A stretch of 64,000 nt of DNA from Planococcus maitriensis (GTDB taxonomy: Bacteria > Bacillota > Bacilli > Bacillales_A > Planococcaceae), in the NCBI RefSeq assembly GCF_003289925.1, contig NZ_QLZQ01000004.1, positions 124,001 through 188,000 of the forward strand, read 5' to 3'. Numbering within the stretch: position 1 is the stretch's first letter; every line of letters begins with the position of its first letter. Under the pieces are notes generated by a model. That model was not told the origin of the DNA. It did no database searches and saw only the letters and a program-made list of their open reading frames with translations. A program made the position numbers and the translations under genes. Below, piece after piece: positions 42,866 through 51,337 of this stretch.

Positions 42866-45442
42866 TTAAAGCATTTTCATTCCCTTTTTTCTATTGCAAT
42901 CTTTATGAGCTAACTGTAAATTCAAAAATTTATCCCTTCCTCCAATTGCCAATGGAACTCTATGATCAACTTCAATTTCATCTGAAATAAATAACGAACT
43001 TCTACAAAGAGAACAAATATTTTTTTGTTTCTTTAATAAGTTTTGTTTTTCCTCAATAGTTAAAATAACTTTCCTTTCATCTGTACTATATTTACTCCAT
43101 AGTGCTGTTACCATCTCTTCGTACTTATTTATACCTGCCCCATCTTGGTCTTCTGGGGGCAGTGATTTTGTATATTTGAATAAACTTGAAATCTCTTCTT
43201 TAAGTTCGGTTCTATTTAATCTGACCATCTCGTAAGGAATCGTTGAAAGGACATTCCATAGAGCATAAAAAGACTGAAGTGTTCTTCTAGCAGCTTTAGA
43301 ATGCTTTAGATAAAATAATTTTGTAAGTTCCGCTTTCAAGTATTCATCTATATCTTCACTAATATCTTTATCAGTTAATAATAGTTTAAGTTTTCTTAAA
43401 AACTTTTCAACATCACTGATACTTTTCATAAACTCATTTTTGACTTTTTCTTGTTCTGAAGCCAAATTTAAAACTTTTGTAATCTCAACTTTAGATTTCA
43501 CTCGAAAATTAATCGTGTCATTTCTTTGATAAATGTCTAAATCGTCATATGCATCTGGATGTTCTTTCTTATATTCAAAATAAGCTAAAGTCGTAATCAA
43601 CTCTTCATTTTCCATTCTAGTATTCTTCAGTTTAGAGTAAAACCAACTATTATTTTTTGAAACTATTTGCTTAATTTTACTAACGACTTCATGATCAACA
43701 TATGAATTCCACATTTCGAATGTATTTTCTCGAATAGGATAAGGTTTGTTGTTTAAACGTATGAACAAATCAATCGGATCAAATTGAGGGTTAATTTTCG
43801 CATCAATAGTAACTAAGGATAAATTGAAGTCTAGTATCTTTTCTTTTAAATTATCGCCTAAGTCTTTGTATGCATCTCCATTTAATTCATCCAAAATTTT
43901 CAACTTGTTCAACTTATAATTGTTTTTTTCAGAACTTGTTATTACACCATTTTCATCTAGAAATTCTTCTCCAATAAATCCTAAAATAGAGAGAAGTCTT
44001 TGTTGCCCATCGACTACTTCTAATATTCCATCTAACCTTTTATAAATAAAAATAGGAGGCAAGTTTATTCCAAGCAATATACTTTCAATTATGGCAGAAG
44101 ATTTCATTTGATTTATAGATTCACCTCTTTGATATGAAGGCCGAACCAAAAAACGTTTTCTATTCATTAATCTACAAATATCATCAATCGTTGTTGAACT
44201 TGCATCAGGCTTATTTAATCTTAAACTCTCAAAAACCTCTATTATTTGATGCGTATCTGACGAATTATTCATTACAGTTTTCAACTTATTTTGAGTAGTA
44301 GCATTATTTCTGATATATATATCAAAACTCAAATCAAAAACCTTTTCAAAAAACGAGGCAGTACCTGAATACCTTTCTTTCATTTCCTTATAGAAGTGAC
44401 TATTCTCAGTAGTATAGATTTGTATATTATCTCCAATAAATTTAATTAGTTGATCGTTAACTTCTTTTCCATTAATTCTATCTAGACTTATACCTTCTTG
44501 CTCCATAATTGTTAAAGCCCAAAATAAGCACTCAAAAACTAGTTTATTATATTCTATTCCATTAACAGATAGTTGCTTTTTAATATTTTTTAAAATCTTT
44601 ATTTTCTTAAAGAAATCTTCGTATAATCCCTCCACATCTTGTGTATTTTCACTGAGATTCTCAAAAAACTTTTGAATTAACTCTTTTCTACCCTGAGAAG
44701 TACTATAGTAATTTATTGGTAAATTATGCAGAACTAAAAATACTCTTACTTTAGACATGGCTTTCTCTAAAGTAATTCCTTTTTTACTCAACTCTTTTTC
44801 TCTTTCGGAAAAAAATAAATCTAAAAAGCTTAAATAGTCTTTTTCCTCATCTTTAAATTTCTTTTTAAAAAAAGTAGTAGTATCGTCATTTATATAAATT
44901 GCTTTTTCAATCTCGGCATTTTTAAGAGGGGTAATTCCTGAATTGTACCTTCTAAAAATTTCTTTTTTTATTTGATCTTCTTTTCTGTAATCTAATTTCG
45001 GTTCATTAACAACACTAAATTCAATTATTCTTAATTTTGTATCCCAAAAAACATCTTGTAAATTTATATCAAAATCTTCAAAGCTCTGCTTTTGTAAATC
45101 TCCAAAAATACGCAATCCTTTTTTGGTAAGATGAAATTTATTGTCTTTAAATCTTTTGATTGTTTCAAAACGCTGCCGCCCATCGATTACTTCAATTTTT
45201 TTCCCCGTATTAAAGAAAACCAGTGGAGGAATCTCTGTACCTAAAAGAATACTTTCAATAAAATATGAAGCCTTATCAGTATCCCAAACATAGTTTCTTT
45301 GATAATAAGGATCATAAACTGTACTTTTAGTTCTTCGTTCATTAGCAAATAAAGTTTCAATAGACATTACCTTCGAATCAATTTTAATATGATTTTTAAA
45401 TATTTCTTTAATTTCTTCATCTTTCAAAAATAAATCAGCCAT
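42866..45442 (-). CDS. Tandem-DUF262 protein with C-terminal HNH nuclease domain
   Basis: This 858-aa protein has two DUF262 (ParB/sulfiredoxin-like NTPase) domains. The first has YYQRNYVW (47-54) and IEVIDGRQR (83-91). The second has SYQRGE, the repeated segment IIESILLGINLPP and EVVDGQQR (near 480). A C-terminal HNH site follows: CSLC, EVDHRVPLAIGG and AHKDCNRKKG. DUF262 plus HNH is the composition of GmrSD/BrxU/SspE-type restriction enzymes that target modified DNA, but a doubled DUF262 is unusual. GGGAGG lies before the ATG. It lies 25 nt downstream of the DUF2075 gene and is probably co-transcribed. Confidence 0.8.
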   Translation of the reverse strand: MADLFLKDEEIKEIFKNHIKIDSKVMSIETLFANERRTKSTVYDPYYQRNYVWDTDKASYFIESILLGTEIPPLVFFNTGKKIEVIDGRQRFETIKRFKDNKFHLTKKGLRIFGDLQKQSFEDFDINLQDVFWDTKLRIIEFSVVNEPKLDYRKEDQIKKEIFRRYNSGITPLKNAEIEKAIYINDDTTTFFKKKFKDEEKDYLSFLDLFFSEREKELSKKGITLEKAMSKVRVFLVLHNLPINYYSTSQGRKELIQKFFENLSENTQDVEGLYEDFFKKIKILKNIKKQLSVNGIEYNKLVFECLFWALTIMEQEGISLDRINGKEVNDQLIKFIGDNIQIYTTENSHFYKEMKERYSGTASFFEKVFDLSFDIYIRNNATTQNKLKTVMNNSSDTHQIIEVFESLRLNKPDASSTTIDDICRLMNRKRFLVRPSYQRGESINQMKSSAIIESILLGINLPPIFIYKRLDGILEVVDGQQRLLSILGFIGEEFLDENGVITSSEKNNYKLNKLKILDELNGDAYKDLGDNLKEKILDFNLSLVTIDAKINPQFDPIDLFIRLNNKPYPIRENTFEMWNSYVDHEVVSKIKQIVSKNNSWFYSKLKNTRMENEELITTLAYFEYKKEHPDAYDDLDIYQRNDTINFRVKSKVEITKVLNLASEQEKVKNEFMKSISDVEKFLRKLKLLLTDKDISEDIDEYLKAELTKLFYLKHSKAARRTLQSFYALWNVLSTIPYEMVRLNRTELKEEISSLFKYTKSLPPEDQDGAGINKYEEMVTALWSKYSTDERKVILTIEEKQNLLKKQKNICSLCRSSLFISDEIEVDHRVPLAIGGRDKFLNLQLAHKDCNRKKGMKML

Positions 45443-45467
45443 TATTATTCCTCCCAGTTTTTAGTCT

Positions 45468-47330
45468 CTATTCCTCAATAATGTTTTTGTTAGTCTTTAT
45501 TTGATTAGATAGCTCATCATTTAAAAAATAAACATAACAACCCTTCATTCCTCGAGTCATCAATGTCTTATACGTATTCCTCACCAACTGATCAAGCGGA
45601 TCGACCGCATATTTCCCCTTCGGCTTCGCGGGTCTTGCCCCTTTGTCTTTAAAGTTCTCCCGCTTTACTTCTAGCGACTGCGTTTCCGGATTATAGGTCA
45701 AATCGTTGCCGATAATGACACCGACATATTCCATCTCCAGACCTTGCACGGTATGGATGCAGCCGATCTGTTCGGAGCCTTCTGGATGAATCGCCCAATC
45801 AATACGGTTCGGGTCGTTCCATGGCATGGCGAAGTCGTGTGCTTCTATTACAACGTCTTTTGGCAGCTCTCCATTTACCGGATTCTTATTCCAATCCCAG
45901 GCGTAGCCGGCAAGCAGCCGGCCGCCTTTTTCTTTGACGACTTTTCCATAAAGTTCCTGCGGGGAATCGACGACTTGGAAGTCGAAGTCTCCGTCGAGCT
46001 GGATGTCCTGTTTCTTGTCGTATAGCAAATTATCGAGCCACTCCAAGTAATTACCGGAGCCTGCGCAGCGGAACTGCGAGTCGAGTTCGACGACATGGAC
46101 ATGGGCGTTTTGTTTTTCCGCTTCTTCTTTCAATAGCTCGAAGCGACCGATGTCTTTGTTGGAGATGACTTGTTCGTCGTCGATAAAAAAGACACTGAGC
46201 CTGCTGGAACGGATGATTTGGGTCGCCTGGTTTTCACCTTCGATTTTAGGCTTCATATGACCCTGATTTTTCAGGCGATGCGCTTCGTCGCAGACGAGGA
46301 CGTCGAAGTAATTACTCGGTGTGTCGACATACGCAGCAGATCCTTTGAACAGGCTACGCACTTCCACGAAGCCGCTCCGGCCGATCAGTTTCTTGCGGAG
46401 GATTTCCCGGAACGATTGATTCGGCGTGATGTATTCAATCGTCGCTTCCTCGCCCAACAGGAAATTCATCAAGTTCAGTCCGATGACCGACTTTCCGGTC
46501 CCTGGCCCGCCTTTAATGAGGATCGTGTGCTTTTGGTCGGTTTCAAGGTCCAGGCTATTGTAGATGGACAGCACTTTCTCGTAGGCGACTTTCTGTTCAT
46601 CGAGCAGGATGAATTCCTCATTGCCTTCGAACAATGAATTAACGGCTTCGACCAATTTTTTTGACGGTCGGATGCGCCCTTCTTCGATTCTCCGGGCGAT
46701 CTCATCGCCTTTTCCTTCCGAAACCGCATCGTTAATTCGCTTGCGCAACAACAGATCATCGAACCGGAAATAGACCGGCGACTGTTCGATAAAACTTTGG
46801 TAGCGTTCATCGAGCAGAGGCTCCGCTTCACGATTCGGGGTGTAGTTATGCAAATATGCACAAGAACTCAAATTGATTGCTGTGCCTTCATATAAGGACT
46901 CGTTGAAGTTCTCGAGATAACGCTTATAGGATAAAGATTGGTAGGACGGGTGTACCGTTTCACGATCGCGCCCGCCGAGATACGTTTTGACGATGCCGTC
47001 GCCTTCTGCCAGCTGGGATTTCTGCCATTGCTTCAACTCCACAATGACTGCGTTTTGTTTACCGGACTTGTCTTCACCGGTAATGAGGAAATCTATGCGC
47101 TTTTCGGTTGATGGCAGTTTGTATTCAAGCAACACGTGCGTGCCGTCTTTCAGATCGGCATCCCGCAGGATTTTTGCCATCTCCGGCAGGGAATTGGTCC
47201 ACGAACGGATCTCGCTCGGTGAAACAGAATGGTTCATCTTCTCCTGCACCCGCTCCAAGAGAACGGATTCGATGCGATTCTCTCGTACGTGGTTCATGAA
47301 TTGGGAAGAACTTTCGTTATAGATAATCAT
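45468..47330 (-). CDS. DUF2075 ATPase with N-terminal PD-(D/E)XK-like nuclease motif
   Basis: This 620-aa protein has an N-terminal segment (residues about 85-110) with KRIDFLITGEDKSGK and AVIVELKQW. This matches a D...ExK nuclease core. The C-terminal DUF2075/SF1-like ATPase has KGGPGTGKSV (about 273), DVLVCDEAHR (about 350), ELDSQFRC and IHTVQGLEMEYVGVIIG. Proteins of this kind occur alone or in defence islands. ATG 47330 was chosen (GGAG 8 nt upstream) over 47375. Its coding sequence is more GC-rich than the adjacent DUF262 gene, so the two may have different origins despite the 25-nt spacing. Confidence 0.82.
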   Translation of the reverse strand: MIIYNESSSQFMNHVRENRIESVLLERVQEKMNHSVSPSEIRSWTNSLPEMAKILRDADLKDGTHVLLEYKLPSTEKRIDFLITGEDKSGKQNAVIVELKQWQKSQLAEGDGIVKTYLGGRDRETVHPSYQSLSYKRYLENFNESLYEGTAINLSSCAYLHNYTPNREAEPLLDERYQSFIEQSPVYFRFDDLLLRKRINDAVSEGKGDEIARRIEEGRIRPSKKLVEAVNSLFEGNEEFILLDEQKVAYEKVLSIYNSLDLETDQKHTILIKGGPGTGKSVIGLNLMNFLLGEEATIEYITPNQSFREILRKKLIGRSGFVEVRSLFKGSAAYVDTPSNYFDVLVCDEAHRLKNQGHMKPKIEGENQATQIIRSSRLSVFFIDDEQVISNKDIGRFELLKEEAEKQNAHVHVVELDSQFRCAGSGNYLEWLDNLLYDKKQDIQLDGDFDFQVVDSPQELYGKVVKEKGGRLLAGYAWDWNKNPVNGELPKDVVIEAHDFAMPWNDPNRIDWAIHPEGSEQIGCIHTVQGLEMEYVGVIIGNDLTYNPETQSLEVKRENFKDKGARPAKPKGKYAVDPLDQLVRNTYKTLMTRGMKGCYVYFLNDELSNQIKTNKNIIEE

Positions 47331-47658
47331 ACGGCTGTCTCCTATCTTCTCTAGTTGTAAAATCCTATTTCTCACTTAATCTCAGTTTAGCATTATTTAA
47401 CTATTATGAGGATTCTTTTCGCAATATTACTACAATTATTGACAGATTATTAGCTTAGAATCATAAATAGACAAATTAATAGATGGAACAGAATAGTTTT
47501 CACAGTAATAGATACTTTATTTCATCTAATTTCATAATATATCTTTTTTAATTTCCATTTAATTCACAAATAAATGCTTTTTCAATAGTTTTAACAGGTA
47601 TAATGTCCTTAACAGTTGTTTTAATTAGGAATTAGACTAAGCACTAGGGGGTTTTTCA
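47331..47658. other. Divergent promoter region
   Basis: This is a 328-bp AT-rich gap. Plus-strand candidates are TTGACA (47439) with CATAAA (47462, 17-bp spacer) and a nearer TATAAT at 47599-47604, 55 bp before the GTG start of the next gene. No repeat or RNA gene is seen. Confidence 0.4.
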
Positions 47659-49152
47659 GTGCAGACAAAATGGTATCATTCTATTTGGTTTATCGGTTTA
47701 CTATTCTCGCAATGGTATCTGATACTACCGTTGATTGCAGCAATTGTCTTAATGAAACAAAGGCAGAAGGAGGAAGCGAAGCATCATCAGCAATGGGCTG
47801 ACAGCGGCTTTGGAGATTTACTCATACTGAATGAGCGTAAGGAGTCCATTGAAAAAGAAATTCAACGTCTTACAAACGAAAAAGAACACGAACTCTCTAC
47901 TTTGGAAAAGAAGAAAGAGTCCTTATTGGAAAAACTGAAAGTCGCGGATGAATTAGGGTCTATACAGAATGCAATCTCCTTGGAAAACAAGAAAACCGAA
48001 AAGTTAGCTGAAGACAAAATCCAATTGGAACAGCAGATCGAATCATTGCAAAAAATGGTTCAAGATAAGAAGGAGGAAATTATCGTATTTGATGACGAAA
48101 TCCTTTACCAGGAGTTTGGGTTCTATTCACCAAAATACAACTTTGAAAACTCACAGGTGTACAAAGCTCAGTTGGATCAAATTCGCGCTCGACAGAAGCA
48201 ATTGGCGAAAGAAAAACGTGCCACAGTACACTTCGATGGCTGGGAGTTGAACGGCAGTAAAGCTGAAGGACGAAAGATGAATAATGATAATATCAAAATG
48301 ACGCTCTATTCCTTTAATACAGATTGTGACAACGCCATTTCAAAAGCTAAGTTCAATAATATTGAATCAATCGAAAAAAGAATCCGTAATTCTTTTGCTA
48401 AACTCAATAAAATGAATGCCAAGAACCGGATTGAAATTACAGGAGAATACTTGGACCTTAAATTGACAGAGCTATACTTGGCATATGAGTATGAACAGAT
48501 GAAAGAGGAAGAACGTGAAGAGCAACGCAGAATTAAAGAAGAAATGCGCGAAGAACAAAAAGCTCTGAAAGAAATTGAAGCATTGAAAAAGAAAATCGAA
48601 AAAGAAGAAAAACATTTCATGCAAGAAATCAACTCATTGAAGTTGCGACTCGACTCAACTTCCGATGATGAAAAAGCTGCCATTCAACATAAAATTCTGG
48701 AACTTGAAGCGAAACTGGCACTTGTAGAAAAAGATAAAGAAGATGTCCTGAACCGCGAACAGAACACTAGAGCCGGATATGTCTATATCATCTCCAATAT
48801 TGGTTCTTTCGGAGAAGACGTTTATAAAATCGGTATGACCCGTCGTCTCGAACCAATGGACCGGGTAAAAGAATTGGGAGATGCTTCCGTGCCCTTCACC
48901 TTCGATGTACATGCGATGATTTTCTCTGAAGATGCACCAACTTTAGAAAATGCCCTTCACAAAGCATTCCACCAAAGACGATTAAACAAGGTAAATGAAC
49001 GCAAGGAATTCTTCCGCGTAACTCTCGATGAAATCGCTGACGTAGTGACCAACAATCACAATAAAGTGGTTGAGTTCACGAAACTTGCAGAAGCTGAGCA
49101 TTACCGGGAGACACTTATGCTTGAAAAGAATTTAGAAAAAGTGGCGAATTGA
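47659..49152 (+). CDS. Membrane-anchored DUF4041/GIY-YIG nuclease (SNIPE-like)
   Basis: This 497-aa protein has an N-terminal hydrophobic anchor (IWFIGLLFSQWYLILPLIAA). A long coiled coil follows (residues about 45-150), then a DUF4041 region (about 150-330), a second coiled coil, and a C-terminal GIY-YIG domain of the T5orf172 type. That domain contains AGYVYIISN, YKIGMTRR, RVKELGDASVPFTFDV, LHKAFHQRR and RKEFFRV. The same order, membrane anchor-DUF4041-GIY-YIG, is described for SNIPE, which cuts incoming phage DNA at the inner membrane. The GTG start is preceded by AGGGGG. It is a single-gene unit with its own terminator. Confidence 0.83.
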   Translation: MQTKWYHSIWFIGLLFSQWYLILPLIAAIVLMKQRQKEEAKHHQQWADSGFGDLLILNERKESIEKEIQRLTNEKEHELSTLEKKKESLLEKLKVADELGSIQNAISLENKKTEKLAEDKIQLEQQIESLQKMVQDKKEEIIVFDDEILYQEFGFYSPKYNFENSQVYKAQLDQIRARQKQLAKEKRATVHFDGWELNGSKAEGRKMNNDNIKMTLYSFNTDCDNAISKAKFNNIESIEKRIRNSFAKLNKMNAKNRIEITGEYLDLKLTELYLAYEYEQMKEEEREEQRRIKEEMREEQKALKEIEALKKKIEKEEKHFMQEINSLKLRLDSTSDDEKAAIQHKILELEAKLALVEKDKEDVLNREQNTRAGYVYIISNIGSFGEDVYKIGMTRRLEPMDRVKELGDASVPFTFDVHAMIFSEDAPTLENALHKAFHQRRLNKVNERKEFFRVTLDEIADVVTNNHNKVVEFTKLAEAEHYRETLMLEKNLEKVAN

Positions 49153-49160
49153 TCTTAACA

Positions 49161-49195
49161 AGAAAAAGGCCTGCGCAATTGCAGGCCTTTTTCTT
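49161..49195. terminator. Terminator of the SNIPE-like gene
   Basis: AGAAAAAGGCCTGC/GCAGGCCTTTTTCT perfect stem. Confidence 0.9.
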
Positions 49196-49276
49196 ATACT
49201 TCATCTACTTCATCCAATACATCGGAATATGTGGTCTTACTGGACGATTTTGGATTGAAGATCTAGTTAACACTGA

Positions 49277-49429
49277 TTAATCTTCTTCCTCTTCACCATC
49301 ATCCGTATCCGTCATCGTATCATCGGCGCCGTCGTTTTCTTCGAGTGGTTCTGTTTCCGGTTCGCTGTCGCCTGAACATGCGGACAATGCCAATCCGCTT
49401 GCGAAGATAATTGCTGCGAATTTTTTCAT
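49277..49429 (-). CDS. Small acidic lipoprotein (50 aa)
   Basis: MKKFAAIIFASGLALSACSG is a signal peptide with a lipobox (LSAC). It is followed by a 32-residue very acidic tail (ending DDGEEEED). After lipidation the mature form would be an acidic surface peptide of unknown role. AGAGG lies about 10 nt before the ATG. Similar tiny acidic lipoproteins are common in Bacillales. Confidence 0.75.
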   Translation of the reverse strand: MKKFAAIIFASGLALSACSGDSEPETEPLEENDGADDTMTDTDDGEEEED

Positions 49430-49643
49430 TTCAACCATTCCTCTCTAGTAAGGATTTTGAGGTTTATTCCTCCGTGCTAACTATCCGGGCCATTTGCGGT
49501 CATTCACCAAGCTGTTGCTAGTTGCCAAATAAATGGGTGTTACTCCCTGCCTACCCGCCTATCGCAAGCACATAACATATTCAGCCGAAATTCCAGTAAC
49601 TTTTGTTGGCTCAATTCCGTCTATCTGCCAAAGGGGTGAAGCC

Positions 49644-49910
49644 ATGAAGCGCTTGAGTCTGCTCGTATTGTTCTTAAGCTCTCTATTATTCGGCTGCATG
49701 CAAGAACCGCAGATTAGTGAATCCGAAGCCATCGCAATTATTGAAGAGCTTCACACCAATTCATTTGGAACAGCCGAAGTGATTTCCATCGACTATGGCT
49801 GGGGGCGCTATGAAGTGGAGTGGGAAAACGAAGGGAATTGCGAATGGGGCATCGATCATGTCGACGGTGAGGACGGCCAGGTGGAAATGAAACAAGCGTC
49901 GATCTGTTAG
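49644..49910 (+). CDS. Small lipoprotein (88 aa)
   Basis: The protein starts MKRLSLLVLFLSSLLFGC, a signal peptide with lipobox LFGC. The mature domain of about 70 residues (SEAIAIIEELHTNSFGTAEV, then WGRYEVEWENEGNCEWGI) resembles PepSY-like or small beta-sheet lipoproteins. AAGGGGTGA lies just before ATG 49644; the longer frame from 49533 would hide the signal peptide. Function unknown. Confidence 0.75.
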   Translation: MKRLSLLVLFLSSLLFGCMQEPQISESEAIAIIEELHTNSFGTAEVISIDYGWGRYEVEWENEGNCEWGIDHVDGEDGQVEMKQASIC

Positions 49911-49931
49911 CGATCGGCGCTTGTGGGTGGA

Positions 49932-50174
49932 TCATTCTTTGTCTTTCGCCCTCCGCTTCTTCAGCCAAACAATCAGCAAAAAGTACAAAGCGAAAGCGAT
50001 GATGGCGACTGGAACCATCCACAGCAAGTATTCAAAATAGGAGATGCCGCTTCTTCGATAGACCGCTGTCCCGATCCAGGTGGCGAGAAAGACTAAAGGG
50101 AAAAATATCAGCGGGTCTTTCTCCTTTGAAATGATTGGTTCTGTAAGATGTTTCTTCATCTCCAGCCAACTCAT
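49932..50174 (-). CDS. Small membrane protein (80 aa), third gene of a small operon
   Basis: Two hydrophobic helices (DPLIFFPLVFLATWIGTAVY and FEYLLWMVPVAIIAFALYFL) are followed by a basic tail (KKRRAKDKE). The ATG overlaps the stop of the preceding gene by 4 nt (ATGA), indicating translational coupling. Family not recognised. Confidence 0.7.
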   Translation of the reverse strand: MSWLEMKKHLTEPIISKEKDPLIFFPLVFLATWIGTAVYRRSGISYFEYLLWMVPVAIIAFALYFLLIVWLKKRRAKDKE

Positions 50175-50377
50175 ATGCGTTCACCTGCCCGCTGCTGTTT
50201 CTTGCGGCGCTTGTTCTGAACGATTGGGCGCAGCACACCAGCTATAATGAATCCGGCAATCAAGGAGCCGAAAAAGAAGACCCATCCCGGTTCGCCACCG
50301 AATATGTAACTCGTCAAAAACGCGATGGCCGCGTATGCCACTGCCCATGAAATGGCCTTTACTGCATAGTTAGTCAT
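50171..50377 (-). CDS. Small membrane protein (68 aa), paralogue of the next gene
   Basis: Two helices are present: AISWAVAYAAIAFLTSYIFG and VFFFGSLIAGFIIAGVL, then a basic tail. It aligns along its whole length with the protein encoded at 50379-50592 (for example GSLIAGFIIAGVL against SSIIAGFLLVVFI). GGAGG lies 10 nt before the ATG. Function unknown. Confidence 0.72.
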   Translation of the reverse strand: MTNYAVKAISWAVAYAAIAFLTSYIFGGEPGWVFFFGSLIAGFIIAGVLRPIVQNKRRKKQQRAGERI

Positions 50378-50378
50378 T

Positions 50379-50592
50379 TCAGTTATCCTCCAAGCTGTTT
50401 TGTGTCTTCTGCTTTTCTAGCCGCTTCTTCTCCATACGCGGTAAAATGAATACAACAAGAAGAAATCCAGCAATGATGGAACTGATGACCAGATTCCAAA
50501 CAGGTTTTCCTTCTATGATGTAACCCATAATAAAGGCGACTACGCCATAAGTAGGTATCACCAATAAAGCATTTTTTCAATCGGTTATTCAT
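50379..50592 (-). pseudogene. Small membrane protein gene, frameshifted in an A6 run
   Basis: AGGAGGAGAAAAA precedes ATG 50592 and codons MNNRLKK. After the run of six A the frame meets a stop-rich alternative frame, while the paralogue-like sequence ALLVIPTYGVVAFIMGYIIE continues in another frame to a stop at 50379. One base fewer (or two more) in the A-run restores a protein of about 70 aa matching the neighbouring paralogue. It may be a mutation, a sequencing error, or expression by slippage on the A-run. Confidence 0.65.
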
Positions 50593-50769
50593 TTTTTCTC
50601 CTCCTAGCTCTACTCCCCTGTTACCCTAAGGGAATACCTGGAAACCTTTCTCATAGAGCTAGAGGGATTTCCAATCAAGACTTTAAGAATTGGGAATTTG
50701 TGTTAAAATGAGGCCAACTAAACAGAATCTCACCTTAGATTGGCATCCACTAAAAGGAGGCTATCCGAC

Positions 50770-51060
50770 ATGGAATTCGCCGCAGCCAGTGGCATTTTGC
50801 TCGTCTCGCTGCTTCTCGCTTTTCAGCTCGGTAAAGATTATTCCCGCAAAGGAAAATACATCATTTGGGGCATCACGACGATTTTCGTCATTTGCCCATT
50901 GTTTTCCTGGCTCGTCAGCATGGGCTATGCTTGGTATGAACAAAATGGTTGGGCTGCAGTGGCGATGCTCGCAATCCTGTACCCCAGCACGTTTATCATT
51001 GGCTTGGTATTATTGCTGATTGGGATTTTCAGCAAGAAAGACGCCGTTCGCAGAATTTGA
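50770..51060 (+). CDS. Small membrane protein (96 aa)
   Basis: Three hydrophobic helices are present (ASGILLVSLLLAFQLG, IIWGITTIFVICPLFSWLVS, AVAMLAILYPSTFIIGLVLL). AAAGGAGG lies 9 nt before ATG 50770. It is convergent with the end of the lanthipeptide operon. A role is not apparent. Confidence 0.72.
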   Translation: MEFAAASGILLVSLLLAFQLGKDYSRKGKYIIWGITTIFVICPLFSWLVSMGYAWYEQNGWAAVAMLAILYPSTFIIGLVLLLIGIFSKKDAVRRI

Positions 51061-51069
51061 TTCTCTACA

Positions 51070-51109
51070 CAAAAAAACACGCTCAGCCAACCGGCGGAGC
51101 GTGTTTTTT
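51070..51109. terminator. Bidirectional terminator at the end of the lanthipeptide operon
   Basis: AAAAAACACGCTC.GCC/GGC.GAGCGTGTTTTTT stem with T-runs on both strands. It ends the 50770 gene and probably the long minus-strand operon. Confidence 0.85.
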
Positions 51110-51135
51110 CATGTTTTATCCAATCCCCTTATTTG

Positions 51136-51315
51136 TCATGAGTGATTGGACGACTTTTTTCCTTTCTTCTTCTCGTTGCCCAAAGTCAGAAAAGTGATGC
51201 CGATACAGAAAAAGGCAATCGCCAGGGCTGGCGGCTCTTCCAATGTTCCGTTTGAAAAATTATTCATTAAGTAAATGGCTGCGAGTATACTAAAAGCAAT
51301 TCCGATGATTTTCAT
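51136..51315 (-). CDS. Small membrane protein (59 aa) at the operon end
   Basis: MKIIGIAFSILAAIYLMNNF forms one helix and ALAIAFFCIGITFLTLG a second, followed by a lysine-rich tail. ATG 51315 is preceded by AAAGGA. It lies 22 nt after the oxidoreductase stop, so it may be the last gene of the lanthipeptide operon; small membrane proteins in this position can be immunity factors, but there is no direct evidence here. Confidence 0.6.
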   Translation of the reverse strand: MKIIGIAFSILAAIYLMNNFSNGTLEEPPALAIAFFCIGITFLTLGNEKKKGKKSSNHS

Positions 51316-51337
51316 AAGCTCATTCCTTTCTTTGCTT

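Noticed and set aside
27200-49200. Prophage or integrative element with integrase
   Set aside because: No integrase, transposase, portal, capsid or conjugation gene was found; flanking att repeats could not be identified by eye.
50383-50592. 69-codon alternative frame as a real protein
   Set aside because: After residue 7 the translation is rich in Cys/His/Arg and unlike the membrane paralogue; it is the out-of-frame reading after the A6 run.
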